Both the position numbers and the translations under genes were made by a program. A stretch of 64,000 bases of DNA from Anaerovorax odorimutans DSM 5092 (GTDB lineage: Bacteria; Bacillota; Clostridia; Peptostreptococcales; Anaerovoracaceae): assembly GCF_000426305.1 (NCBI RefSeq), contig NZ_AUFC01000001.1:248001-312000 (forward strand), given 5' to 3'. A model generated the notes under the pieces. That model was not told where the DNA came from and did no database searches. It saw only the letters and a list, made by a program, of their open reading frames with translations. This document shows positions 45,701 through 54,633 of this stretch, in pieces (the first letter of the stretch is position 1; each line of letters opens with the position of its first letter).

Positions 45701-46995
45701 AAGCTGCTATGGATGAAAGGGAAAAGAATAATGTAAATTATATTAATAATCAGAGTGTATTTAAAAGAAAAATATTTACTAAAAATATGAAAAAAGATTA
45801 TACTCTGCTTATTCCTCAAATGTCACCAATACATTTTGAACTATTAGAACCTGCGGTAAAAAGTTGTGGATATAATGTAAAACTTCTTCCAATTGTGGAT
45901 AAACATGCTGTAGAAGAGGGATTAAAGTATATTAATAATGATGCTTGTTATCCGACAATTGTAACACTAGGTCAGATTATATCCAGTTTGAAGTCTGGTA
46001 ATTATAATTTAGATAAGTGTGCAGTTTTTATGTCACAAACCGGTGGAGGTTGCCGTGCAAGTAATTATGTAGCCTTGCTCCGAAAAGCACTGGTTGATCT
46101 TAATATGGATCAGATTCCTGTTGTTTCAGTAAATATGGCAGGATTGGATAAAGATCCGGGATTTAAAATAACAATGTGCATGATTAAAAGAGCATTGATG
46201 GCATTTATTCTAGGTGATGTACTTATGCGGGTTTTATATGCTACAAGACCTTATGAAGAGGTTTCAGGGTCGGCGGATAATCTTTATAAGAAGTGGAATA
46301 AAAAGTGTAAAGTAATTATTGAAAAAGGTCATATAAGTTCATATAAAAAAACCTTGAAAGCTATTGTAAAAGATTTTGATAACATTCCTCTTAAAGATAT
46401 TAAAAAACCCAAAATTGGAGTGGTAGGTGAGATTCTTGTTAAATATCATCCTAATGCAAATAATGATATAGTTAAAATTATAGAAGAAGAAGGGGGAGAA
46501 GCGGTAGTACTTGACTTGATAGATTTCTTTTTATATGGAATGTATAGTAAGGAATATAATTTTAAATATCTTTCAGGTAAATATAGTACTATGCTTGGAA
46601 ATACCATTGCAATTAAAGTTGTGGAATTTTTTAGAGAACCGGCTAGACTGGCATTCCGTGAAAGCAAACGTTTCAATGCTCCTTTATATATTCAAGAATT
46701 AGCTGAAAAAGCTAAAAAAATAACTTCACTTGGTAATCAATATGGTGAAGGCTGGTTACTTACAGCGGAAATGATAGAACTGATAGATAGTGGTGTAGAA
46801 AATATTGTATGTTTACAACCATTTGCATGTCTTCCTAATCATGTTACTGGTAAAGGTATGATGAAGGCACTTAGAAAATATAATCCTTTGGCAAACATCG
46901 CGGCCATAGATTATGATCCGGGTGCCAGTGATGTAAATCAGCTAAATAGAATAAAGCTTATGATGTCTACAGCATATAGAAATATGGAGAATTAA
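42769..46995 (+). CDS. Giant 2-hydroxyacyl-CoA dehydratase activase-related protein
   Basis: 1408 residues. Two BadF/BadG-type ASKHA ATPase domains come first: ~4-265 (GIDVGSTTVKVVLLD, NGTCAGGTGAF, ARCGVFAKTDIQ) and ~320-590 (GIDAGSTTTKAALID, NEACSSGCGSF, GTRCTVFMNSKVKQ), each with Cys residues placed to share a [4Fe-4S] cluster. A DUF2229-type region (~650-900) and a dehydratase-D-component-like C-terminus follow. Activators of this kind use ATP to inject an electron into a dehydratase. The large fused form is widespread in anaerobes but its substrate is unknown. GGGAGG lies 7 bases before the ATG. Confidence 0.9.
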   Translation: MNMMKLGIDVGSTTVKVVLLDNDNNIVFNRYERHMSSIFEKVSELMKELYENFKDISVTVSITGSGGLSLSTLLGIPFEQEVIACSTAVENFIPETDVAIELGGEDAKITFYGATIEQRMNGTCAGGTGAFIDQMSVLLNTDAEGLNESAKNHSLIYPIAARCGVFAKTDIQPLINEGAKIEDLAASIFQAVVNQTISGLACGRTIRGNVAFLGGPLSFLSELRNRFIVTLGLKDEQIIFPEDSKYYVAIGAAIISSKNDPIALKTIIEKIQNAKHEMFSETKHVEPLFKDYTEYEEFKSRHDKNRIKRRELKKAKGKVFLGIDAGSTTTKAALIDDEKYLLYSFYRNNEGKPLEATMTMLREVYSLLPETAYIANAVVTGYGEGLIKAAFNVDMGEIETMAHYKAAEEFQPGVEFILDIGGQDMKCMKIKDGAIYNIMLNEACSSGCGSFVETYSKSVNMDIESFSKEALFAKKPVDLGTRCTVFMNSKVKQAQKEGATIGDISAGLSYSIIKNALYKVIKLRNPEEAGEKIVVQGGTFLNDAILRSIEKIIGKNVIRPDISGIMGAYGSAIIAKENYVENTDSNIIKLEDMNCFTVKNTNTRCKRCENNCLLTINQFSNGDKFITGNRCEKGAGKESQSEEIPNLYDYKYKRVFGYEPLEEIYAPRGVIGIPRVLNMHENYPFWFTFFTNLGFRVVLSPVSSKSIYEMGMETISSDTVCYPAKLVHGHVKWLVDNGVKWIFYPCINYEIEEDNTAPNHYNCPIVATYPEVIAKNMDDVFEEKDVKFSHPFLPYDNDERLSKQLYELMRSLNFGLNEIIKAVKAARKEEKKFKDDIKKQGAIVIKYINHHNKKAIVLSGRPYHIDPEINHGIDKLITSFGMPVLTEDSIAHFTKINRPLRVLDQWMYHSRLYRAAEVVGRNKNIEMIQLNSFGCGLDAVTTDQVEEILEKKNKLYTVLKIDEGSNLGAAKIRIRSLKAAMDEREKNNVNYINNQSVFKRKIFTKNMKKDYTLLIPQMSPIHFELLEPAVKSCGYNVKLLPIVDKHAVEEGLKYINNDACYPTIVTLGQIISSLKSGNYNLDKCAVFMSQTGGGCRASNYVALLRKALVDLNMDQIPVVSVNMAGLDKDPGFKITMCMIKRALMAFILGDVLMRVLYATRPYEEVSGSADNLYKKWNKKCKVIIEKGHISSYKKTLKAIVKDFDNIPLKDIKKPKIGVVGEILVKYHPNANNDIVKIIEEEGGEAVVLDLIDFFLYGMYSKEYNFKYLSGKYSTMLGNTIAIKVVEFFREPARLAFRESKRFNAPLYIQELAEKAKKITSLGNQYGEGWLLTAEMIELIDSGVENIVCLQPFACLPNHVTGKGMMKALRKYNPLANIAAIDYDPGASDVNQLNRIKLMMSTAYRNMEN

Positions 46996-47024
46996 TTGAA
47001 AAATAGTATATGTTATGATATAAT
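46996..47024 (+). promoter_or_regulatory. yebC promoter
   Basis: TTGAAA (46996-47001), 17 bases, TATAAT (47019-47024). It begins just after the activase stop and leaves a ~145-base leader before yebC, in which I see no clear structure. Confidence 0.65.
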
Positions 47025-47176
47025 TTTTTAATGAATTTGGTTAGATTTGAATGAAAGACCGTGTATAAGATTTACAAAAGCTAAAGAACATGGCAAATTA
47101 TCTCATTAATAATTTAGTTATTAATATGAAATAATGTATGACATAACCAAGTATATAACATAAAGGAGAATTAAAT

Positions 47177-47908
47177 ATGGGAAGACATGGAACAATTGCG
47201 GGACGAAAAGCAGCGCAAGATTCAAAAAGAGCAGCAATGTTCACAAAATATTCAAGAGCAATAACAGTGGCAGCAAAGAATGGTGGAGATCCGGAATATA
47301 ATGCATCACTTAAAGTTGCAATAGAAAAAGCTAAGAGCATTAATTTGCCAAATGATAATATTAATAGAGCTATTAAAAAAGGAACGGGAGAACTTGAAGG
47401 GGAAACCTACGAAGAATTAAATTTTGAAGGATATGGAGTAGGTGGTGTAGCAGTTATTGTTGAAGCATTAACTGATAACAAAAACAGAACGACTGCATCT
47501 GTAAGATCAACTTTTGATAAGTTTGGTGGTAACCTTGGAGCGCCGGGATGTGTATCTTATATGTTTGCCAGAAAAGGTATTGTTATTATAGAAAAGACAG
47601 ACAGCGTTGATGAAGATACTTTAATGGAAGCTGCTCTTGAAGCAGGTGCAGAGGATATGATTGTACATGATGATTCTTTTGAAATTCAAACAGATCCGTC
47701 AGCATATACCGATGTACATAGTGCATTAACAGCTGCAGGTTATGAATTACTTGAATCTGATATTGAATATGTTCCATCTATGGAATCGGCCCCAAAAGAT
47801 GAGCATGATATCAAAAAGCTTAAGAAAATGATTGATCTTCTTGAAGAAAACGACGATGTACAGAAGGTCCACCACAACTGTAGCTTAGATTTAGATGATA
47901 TTGAGTAG
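47177..47908 (+). CDS. yebC: YebC/PmpR family protein
   Basis: 243 residues. The start GRHGTIAGRKAAQDSKRA and the middle GTGELEGETYEELNFEGYGVGG are diagnostic of YebC/TACO1. Three domains are typical, and the length matches. Described roles are transcriptional regulation and, more recently, help with translation of difficult stretches. In clostridia it commonly lies near ruvC/ruvA, which are not seen here. AAAGGAG precedes the ATG. Confidence 0.95.
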   Translation: MGRHGTIAGRKAAQDSKRAAMFTKYSRAITVAAKNGGDPEYNASLKVAIEKAKSINLPNDNINRAIKKGTGELEGETYEELNFEGYGVGGVAVIVEALTDNKNRTTASVRSTFDKFGGNLGAPGCVSYMFARKGIVIIEKTDSVDEDTLMEAALEAGAEDMIVHDDSFEIQTDPSAYTDVHSALTAAGYELLESDIEYVPSMESAPKDEHDIKKLKKMIDLLEENDDVQKVHHNCSLDLDDIE

Positions 47909-48031
47909 TTGAAATTCAGTGTTTGTAAGATATACTGAATTGATAATTATATAACTTTTCATTTTAAATAATGATATATAATTAAATGCGTTTGTTATGA
48001 GATACTGCAAATTGTATATATTATAAATTTT

Positions 48032-48072
48032 ACCTCTTATATTTTGGAAATAATAAGTATAAGAGGTTTTTA
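48032..48072 (+). terminator. Terminator downstream of yebC
   Basis: ACCTCTTAT (48032-48040) pairs with ATAAGAGGT (48059-48067), followed by TTTTTAT. A second inverted repeat, AATTCAGT/ACTGAATT (47913-47941), lies directly after the yebC stop. Confidence 0.8.
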
Positions 48073-48104
48073 TATTGTTATTTACTTTTCTGTGACATAT
48101 CTAA

Positions 48105-48607
48105 AGAAAACTTAAAATTATTATGTTTATTGATGTTATTTCATGTAAAGATGGAGTTCTGTCTGTAAAAATAACAACTTTAGAAGTACAGGCATCTGGA
48201 TATGAGACAATAAAAGGAATTAATATTGATTTGGTGAATAATAAGGTGATTGAATTAAAGGAGATCAGTTTAAGGATAACGCAGATTATGTGGGAATAAT
48301 AAGTGATTATATTAAAACTCAGATGAAGGAACAAATGAAAAAAGATGAAAATATTGTATATTTTTTAGTCAATGAAACTACACCGTTTAAAAAAATTAAA
48401 AAAGATCAGACTTATTTTATTGATGAAAATAAGAATTTGATAATTGCTTTTGATGAATACAAATTAGGTCCTGGCTTTATGGGCCATGTGGAATTTACTA
48501 TTCCAGATGAACTTATTAAAGCAATCAGAAAGCAATCAATATTTCAAACATATGTTTTGTTTTTTAACCCTCCTATAAAAAGATATAGGGGGTTTTTATT
48601 TATGTAA
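48105..48607 (+). pseudogene. Decayed RsiV/DUF3298-type anti-sigma or surface protein
   Basis: Two frames join into one protein. Frame 1 (48123-48298) reads DVISCKDGVLSVKITTLE and KGINIDLVNNKVIELKEI. After codon ATC at 48264 the matching sequence continues in the next frame as FKDNADYVGIISDYIKTQ from 48269, which then runs through FYF-type TYFIDENKNLIIAFDEYK. This is the C-terminal DUF3298 pattern of RsiV-like proteins. One base has been lost near 48267. The N-terminal half is absent, with a stop at 48102, and the C-terminus reads into its own terminator. No start with a ribosome site is present. Confidence 0.75.
48566..48598 (+). terminator. Terminator of the RsiV-like remnant
   Basis: AACCCTCCTAT (48566-48576) pairs with ATAGGGGGTT, followed by TTTAT. 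The residual reading frame runs through it. Confidence 0.85.
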
Positions 48608-48881
48608 AAAATATAGCTATGACATAGATGAATATAAAAAAGCATATTAATGATTGCCTGTAATTCCAGTTATAAAGATTCTATTGATTTGAATATTAAT
48701 TATTTATTTTATTAAGATTCTTTTGTATTATGTTAATTATGTAAATTTATAAATAAATAATGAATGTTAATACTCATTAAATTATAATAGTTTTAAAGGG
48801 TTTATAAGGAGACACATAATGAAACAATAGTAAATGAGTGGATATTAGAATTAAGAATGTTAGTATTAGGAGGAAAATTTT
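48608..48881 (+). other. AT-rich gap with a possible 3-codon leader ORF
   Basis: No gene is visible. TATAAT at 48783-48788 could be a -10 for the kinase gene but has no good -35. AAGGAG followed by ATG-AAA-CAA-TAG at 48819-48830 is a ribosome-site-led mini-frame 52 bases before the kinase ATG. Confidence 0.35.
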
Positions 48882-51800
48882 ATGTCTTTTATACATTGCA
48901 ATAAATATAATAAAAAATTATCCAATAATGTAAAGGTATTTTATAAATTACCACAAGATATAAATAATATAAAGAAACTAAGCCATAAATATAATGAAAG
49001 AGTAGTAAATACAGAAAAAGATTATGAAATTATAAAAGAAATTTATAGTTATCAGTATACAACAGTTTTTAAAGCATTAAATATTAAAGAGAATAAAAGT
49101 TATATAATTAAAGTTCTAAATACTGAATTTAATAATCCAATAAATGTATCCAAGATTAAAAACAAATATGATTTGTTAAAGAAGATTAAAAGTAAATATG
49201 TTATAAAGGTTAATTGTTATCTTGAGTTTAATAATAATTTTTCCGTTGTACTCGAGGATTTTGGAGGAATTCCCTTATCCCAATATATAAATAATCACTG
49301 CTTTAAATTAAAAGAGTTTCTTCAAGTTGCATTAAAAATAACAAAATGCATTAGATTTATTCACAGTAAACATATTATACATAATAATATAAGCCCATTA
49401 AATATTCTTTATAATCCTCATAATAATATGATAAAGTTGTTTGGTTTTGAAAATTCATCTGAATTTTCTTTTGAAACTTTAGAAGCACTAAATCCTAATA
49501 TATTTCATGACAAGTTATATTATATATCGCCGGAACAAACGGGAAGAATGAACGGACCAATAGATTATAGAACAGATTTTTATTCCTTAGGTATAACACT
49601 TTATGAATTAGCTTGCAGAAAATTACCTTTTAACTTTACTGATGCAGCTGATATTGTTTATTTTCATATGGCAAAGACGCCGGTATTTATAAATGAAATT
49701 AATCCAAGTTTTCCTTGTATTGTATCTAAAATAATATTAAAACTTATGGAAAAAATGCCTGAGGATAGATACAAAAGCTCCGATGGAATTATACTTGATT
49801 TACAAGAATGTCTAAATCAATTAGAAGAAAAAGGTATTATTGATGAGTTTGAACTTGGTAAAAATGATAGATTAGATAAGTTTGAAATATCAAAAAAGAT
49901 ATACGGAAGAGATAAAGAAATAAAAAAATTACTTAATATTTTTGCAAGATCGGTTAAAAGAGGGGCAGAGTTAGTTTTTGTAAGTGGATATTCTGGAATT
50001 GGCAAAACAGCAATAGTAAATGAACTTCATAAACCTATATTGAAAAGTCATGGAATATTTCTTTCTGGGAAATGTGATCAGTATAATAAAAATGTTCCTT
50101 ATTCCGCATTATTTAACGCATTAGATCAATTTTGCAACTATGTTTTATCTGATTCGGAAGATGAGGTTAAAAATTGGAAGAAAAAAATATTAGATTCTTT
50201 GGGCGATAATGGTGATTTACTTATCGAAGTGATCCCAAAGCTGAAATTAATTATAGGTAATCAACCTAAACTAGTTAAAGATTCTATTATAGAGGTACAA
50301 AACAAATTTAGTATTGCTTTGCAAAATTTATTGAAGGCTATTTCATCAGAAAGACATCCAATTGTATTTTTTATTGACGATCTTCAATGGATTGATGTTG
50401 ATTCATTGGAATTATTTGAAAAAATAATATTTGATGATACTATAAGAGGGCTAATGTTTATTTGTACTTATAGAGAAAATGAGGTAGATTCAACACATTC
50501 ATTAATGAAATCTATTAAAAGAATAAAAAAAGAGGATGGTTGCATAGAACATATACATTTAGATAATTTAAATGTTAATGACATTTCTCAAATTATACAT
50601 AAAGTTTTCAATTGTAATAATGATGAAGTTTATAATTTGGCAAAAATAATTCATGAAAAAACATTGGGGAATCCATTTTATATAATTGAATTTTTAAAGT
50701 ATTGTAATGCTAAAAAATTAATTTACTATAATATATCTGAAAAAAAATGGATGTGTAATGAACTGGACATAAAGAAAAGTAAAATATCTGATAATGTTGT
50801 TGTTTTTTTGATAGGTAAGATAAAAACACTTCCGGAAGCGACAAGAGAATTAATTTTAATAGCTGCATGTATTGGCAATCGTTTTGATATAAAAATTCTT
50901 TCGGCAATTTCAGGGAAAAGTTTGAAAAAAATAAATGAAGATTTAAAACCTGCTATAGATAGTGAAATGATTTATGTCTTAGGAAAAAATGAGTTAAATT
51001 CTGAAAAAGTTGAATTCCTATTTTGCCATGATAAATTTCAGCAAGCTGCATATTTGGCATTAGAAGAGGAAAAAAAGAAACTTATTTATAGAAGTATAGC
51101 AAATTATTATGAAACTACAGAAGGCTTAACAAATAATGCAAATCTTTTTTTAGTAGCGGAGCTTTATTCTAAATTATTAGGTAATATTGATAATGAGGAG
51201 CTTATAAAAATAATCAATATTTTTCTTAAAGCAGCAAAAGCAGCAAGAGTTACTTCGGCGTATGATATTGCCAAAAAATATCTTGAACTTATAATAAATA
51301 TTTTGCCCCAGTCTCTTAAAAATGATGATTCTTTTATACAACTTTTATATACAGAATATCATTTGGTATTGTTTAGCTTAGCAGATTTTGAAGAGGTAGA
51401 TAAGATTTATTACAAAATAGAAAAAATAACGAAAAATCCGCTTGAAATGGTTGATGCATGCTGTGTTCAATTAATAAGTCTTTCAAACAGAAGCAGATAT
51501 ACAGAAGCTTTTGTCCTTGGAATATCTCTCCTTAAAAAGCTTGGAGTAATTTATCCTGAGAATGATATAGAAGTTGTTATAAAAAAAGAGGTTGAAAAAT
51601 TTTATTTATATTTGCAAGACGGAAGTATTAAAAAACTAGAAAAAAAAGAAATGCTTTCAGATGAAAAAGACAAAGCAATAGCAAAGCTTTTAAATAGGAT
51701 TACAGCTGCAAGTGTATTTTTTAATCCACTAGCTTCATTTTGGACTGTTCTTGTAAGTGTAAATTTAATGGTTGAAAAGGGCGTTACAAATTTGTCCTTA

Positions 51801-54377
51801 GAAAATTTAGCTACTATAGCATTAGCGTTAGTTCCTCTTAAAAATGATTATTATACTGGATATCAACTTTCGAAAAAGTTGATATCTATTTTAGAGCAAA
51901 AGGGTTTTAAGGAAGAATTAAATAGGATATATCATACGCATAGTCTATTGAATTGCCATTGGTATGAACCTTTAGAAACGGCTGTTTTATATGCACATAA
52001 AGCTTATAAGGGGAATGTGGAAAATGGAGAATTTGAATTTTCTTGTTTTAGTTTTTTCACTTCTCAAACAGGTATATTAGAATTTTGCAATTCAATAGAA
52101 GAAATGCAGGAGGAAGTAGATGCGGCCTTAACCTTTACAAAACAAACAGGTAATCTTTATTCTCAAGAAGCTTTTGTTAGTTTCTTCCAATTGATAAAAG
52201 GATTAAAGGGAGAGACTTTTTGCTATGGAAGTTTTAATGATAATGATTTTAATGAAGAAGAATACTTAATTAAAATCCATGATAATAAAATTGCAGTATT
52301 TTATTTCTATGTTTATAAAGCATTTTTATCTGTGATATTTAGTGATTTTAAAAAAGCATATAAAATTATAAAAAAAGCTGCATTTTATTTATCTCATGTT
52401 CCACCGGCTTTTTATATAATAGCATTATTTCGTTTCTTAACTGCTATTTCTATTTGTAAAAGCATAAATGAGGAAGAATTTTCTAATCAAAAAGAAGAAA
52501 TGAAAAACTTATTAGAAGAAAATCAAATATGGATGTATCAAAGAGCAAAAGATGCACCATTTAATTTTAAACATCTTTATAGTTTGGTACAAGCTGAAAT
52601 AAAAGCATTGGAAGGAAAGTGTAATGAAGCTTTTAGATTATATGAAGAGGCTATGGTAGAAGCAGAACAAAATAAAAGACCTTATCATTATGCATTAATT
52701 TGTGAAATGACAGGTCAGAAATATTTGGAAATGGGTATAAAAAAAACAGCTAATTTTTATATTAAAGAGGCATATTTGGGATTTCAAGATTGGAAAGCTT
52801 CTGGCAAAGTTGAATGGATGAAAAAAAGATACAGGGAGGTTTTATTTTCAAATAGTAATTCTCAATTATTATCGATGGGTTATAATGATTTAAATTGTAT
52901 AGATTTAAAGGCCATAATAAATGTGTCTCAGGCTATTTCAAGTGAAATAGAAACAAAAAAACTTCTTGAAAAATTAATGGAAATAGTAATACAGACTTCG
53001 GGAAGTACAATGGGTCATATATTTCTAAAAGATGAAAATAAAATAATTTTATTAGTTTCTGGTAATTTAAATAACAATACAGAATTAATAATTACTCATA
53101 AAGAAGTAGATTTAAACCATAAAGATTCTTTGAAAATTTTACCAGTTTCTATGATTAATTATGTTGCTATGACAAAAGAAGTATTAATAATTGATAATGT
53201 TTCTGCAAGCCAATTTATTTATGATAATTATTTTGAATCTAATAATATTAAATCTGCCATGTGCCTTCCTATTTTGCAGCAAAATACATTAAAAGGTATA
53301 GTTTATTTGGAGAATAATATTTTGTCAGGAGCATTTAATAAAAATAATAATAATATTGAAGTATTAAAAATGATATCATCACAAGCTGCAATTTCCATAG
53401 AAAATGCCTTTTTATATTCGAAACTTGAAAGAAAAGTAAAGGAACGTACTTTGCTGCTTGAAGACACGATTTCTAAGTTAAAAGAATCAAATTCTACTCT
53501 TGAAAAAGAAATTATAAATCGAAAAACTACTGAAAAAGCTTTAGAAGAAAGTGAAAGGCAAATTACTTTATCTAAGGAATATGATAAAATAAAAATGGAA
53601 TTTTTTTCAAATATTTCTCATGAATTAAGAACTCCAATTAATGTTATTTTTTCTGCATTACAAATACATATGTTTAAAATAAAAGAATGTCAGTATAAAA
53701 GTGAGGTAAAGGATTGCTATAAATATGGTCATATAATGAAGCAAAACTGCTACCGTATATTAAGATTAATTAATAATTTGATTGATATTACCAAAATTGA
53801 TTCGGGTTATATTAGTATAAATAAAACAAATATCAATATTGTTAGTCTTATAGAAAATATAACAGTTTCTGTAGCTGATTATATTGAAGAAAAGGGTATA
53901 TTGCTTACTTTTGATACAAATGTGGAAGAAAAAATTATTGCCTGCGATCCGGAAAAGATAGAAAAAATTATTCTTAATTTACTATCAAATTCAGTAAAAT
54001 TTACGCCAAGAGGAGGTAATATTGAAGTTTATATTCATGATGGTATTGAAAATATTTGTATAAGGGTAAAAGATACCGGAAGAGGTATTCCAAAAGAAAA
54101 GCAAGATTTAATATTTAAGAGGTTTGTTCAGGTTGATAAATCTTTTACAAGAGATCATGAAGGCAGTGGGATAGGACTTTCACTTGTTAAGGACCTGGTA
54201 GAAATTCATGATGGGAAAATATTACTTAAAAGCAGTGAGGAACATGGCTCTGAGTTTATTATATATCTGCCGTGCATAACAGTTAATACTGAAGATAAGG
54301 GAATTCAATATTGTGAAAAACTATCCAAAAGTCAAATAGAAAAAATTAACATAGAGTTTTCGGATATATATAATTAA
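48882..54377 (+). CDS. Hybrid pseudokinase-AAA ATPase-GAF-histidine kinase
   Basis: 1831 residues. An N-terminal Ser/Thr-kinase-like domain (~45-320) keeps the Lys (K77 in IIKVL), but HRD is H167-N168-N169 and DFG is L186-F187-G188, so phosphotransfer is unlikely. An AAA/STAND-type ATPase (~345-600) has Walker A GYSGIGKT (369-376) and FFIDDLQWID. A helical TPR-like region (~720-1310), a GAF domain (~1350-1510) and a short coiled coil follow. HisKA has SHELRTP with His1580, and HATPase_c has LLSNSVKFTP, DTGRGIP and GSGIGLSLVK. No receiver domain or membrane segment is present. The partner regulator is not adjacent. AGGAGG precedes the ATG. Confidence 0.9.
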   Translation: MSFIHCNKYNKKLSNNVKVFYKLPQDINNIKKLSHKYNERVVNTEKDYEIIKEIYSYQYTTVFKALNIKENKSYIIKVLNTEFNNPINVSKIKNKYDLLKKIKSKYVIKVNCYLEFNNNFSVVLEDFGGIPLSQYINNHCFKLKEFLQVALKITKCIRFIHSKHIIHNNISPLNILYNPHNNMIKLFGFENSSEFSFETLEALNPNIFHDKLYYISPEQTGRMNGPIDYRTDFYSLGITLYELACRKLPFNFTDAADIVYFHMAKTPVFINEINPSFPCIVSKIILKLMEKMPEDRYKSSDGIILDLQECLNQLEEKGIIDEFELGKNDRLDKFEISKKIYGRDKEIKKLLNIFARSVKRGAELVFVSGYSGIGKTAIVNELHKPILKSHGIFLSGKCDQYNKNVPYSALFNALDQFCNYVLSDSEDEVKNWKKKILDSLGDNGDLLIEVIPKLKLIIGNQPKLVKDSIIEVQNKFSIALQNLLKAISSERHPIVFFIDDLQWIDVDSLELFEKIIFDDTIRGLMFICTYRENEVDSTHSLMKSIKRIKKEDGCIEHIHLDNLNVNDISQIIHKVFNCNNDEVYNLAKIIHEKTLGNPFYIIEFLKYCNAKKLIYYNISEKKWMCNELDIKKSKISDNVVVFLIGKIKTLPEATRELILIAACIGNRFDIKILSAISGKSLKKINEDLKPAIDSEMIYVLGKNELNSEKVEFLFCHDKFQQAAYLALEEEKKKLIYRSIANYYETTEGLTNNANLFLVAELYSKLLGNIDNEELIKIINIFLKAAKAARVTSAYDIAKKYLELIINILPQSLKNDDSFIQLLYTEYHLVLFSLADFEEVDKIYYKIEKITKNPLEMVDACCVQLISLSNRSRYTEAFVLGISLLKKLGVIYPENDIEVVIKKEVEKFYLYLQDGSIKKLEKKEMLSDEKDKAIAKLLNRITAASVFFNPLASFWTVLVSVNLMVEKGVTNLSLENLATIALALVPLKNDYYTGYQLSKKLISILEQKGFKEELNRIYHTHSLLNCHWYEPLETAVLYAHKAYKGNVENGEFEFSCFSFFTSQTGILEFCNSIEEMQEEVDAALTFTKQTGNLYSQEAFVSFFQLIKGLKGETFCYGSFNDNDFNEEEYLIKIHDNKIAVFYFYVYKAFLSVIFSDFKKAYKIIKKAAFYLSHVPPAFYIIALFRFLTAISICKSINEEEFSNQKEEMKNLLEENQIWMYQRAKDAPFNFKHLYSLVQAEIKALEGKCNEAFRLYEEAMVEAEQNKRPYHYALICEMTGQKYLEMGIKKTANFYIKEAYLGFQDWKASGKVEWMKKRYREVLFSNSNSQLLSMGYNDLNCIDLKAIINVSQAISSEIETKKLLEKLMEIVIQTSGSTMGHIFLKDENKIILLVSGNLNNNTELIITHKEVDLNHKDSLKILPVSMINYVAMTKEVLIIDNVSASQFIYDNYFESNNIKSAMCLPILQQNTLKGIVYLENNILSGAFNKNNNNIEVLKMISSQAAISIENAFLYSKLERKVKERTLLLEDTISKLKESNSTLEKEIINRKTTEKALEESERQITLSKEYDKIKMEFFSNISHELRTPINVIFSALQIHMFKIKECQYKSEVKDCYKYGHIMKQNCYRILRLINNLIDITKIDSGYISINKTNINIVSLIENITVSVADYIEEKGILLTFDTNVEEKIIACDPEKIEKIILNLLSNSVKFTPRGGNIEVYIHDGIENICIRVKDTGRGIPKEKQDLIFKRFVQVDKSFTRDHEGSGIGLSLVKDLVEIHDGKILLKSSEEHGSEFIIYLPCITVNTEDKGIQYCEKLSKSQIEKINIEFSDIYN

Positions 54378-54418
54378 ATAATAAAAATTATAATTAGAAA
54401 CGAGTAATAAAATATAAT

Positions 54419-54447
54419 TTGACGAATAAAGTGATATATCTTATAAT
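54419..54447 (+). promoter_or_regulatory. Antitoxin RNA promoter, locus 1
   Basis: TTGACG (54419-54424), a 17-base spacer and TATAAT (54442-54447). Strong and constitutive in appearance, predicted start near 54454. Confidence 0.75.
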
Positions 54448-54453
54448 ATAAAT

Positions 54454-54558
54454 AACAAAAGGATTACCGCTTTTCGCATGGCGGTTAATCTATAAATACA
54501 GAGATTTAAGAAACAACCGTCTAAACCGAAAAGGAATTAGGCGGTATTTCTTTTATTT
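54454..54558 (+). ncRNA. Antisense antitoxin RNA, type I TA locus 1
   Basis: A ~105-base RNA transcribed opposite the 3' part of the toxin mRNA. It begins with the hairpin GGATTACCGC...GGCGGTTAATC (54461-54490) and ends at an intrinsic terminator, ACCGTCTAA (54516-54524) with TTAGGCGGT (54537-54545) and a T-rich tail reaching the toxin stop codon. The layout, a stable short RNA overlapping the toxin 3' end, is that of RatA/TxpA and SR4/BsrG in Bacillus. Assignment rests on layout and duplication, not on similarity to a named RNA. Confidence 0.75.
54461..54490 (-). terminator. Toxin 1 mRNA terminator
   Basis: On the minus strand GATTAACCGCC and GCGGTAATCC form the arms and TTTTGTTATTT follows. 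It lies inside the antitoxin RNA region, so both transcripts share the hairpin. Confidence 0.75.
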
Positions 54559-54633
54559 CTTATTATGCAAGCATAAGGAAATAATTGCTACAATTAATAA
54601 ACCAAACTGAAACAGTTCTGAATATGTAATCAT
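54553..54633 (-). CDS. Type I holin-like membrane toxin, locus 1
   Basis: 26 residues beginning MITYSELFQF and ending in a LHNKK tail: a short polar start, one hydrophobic helix (FGLLIVAIISLCL) and a basic end. This is the pattern of the putative holin-like toxin family (Hol-Tox, TxpA/BsrG type). GGGGGTGA lies 7 bases before the ATG but is paired with UCACUCUC around a GAAA loop (54640-54659), so translation is probably blocked in the full-length mRNA. Its promoter holds a LexA-type box. It is too short for routine gene calling. Confidence 0.8.
   Translation of the reverse strand: MITYSELFQFGLLIVAIISLCLHNKK

Noticed and set aside
48819-48830. Three-codon frame (M-K-Q) before the kinase as a regulatory leader peptide
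   Set aside because: The ribosome site is good, but three codons and 52 bases of spacing give too little to claim regulation.
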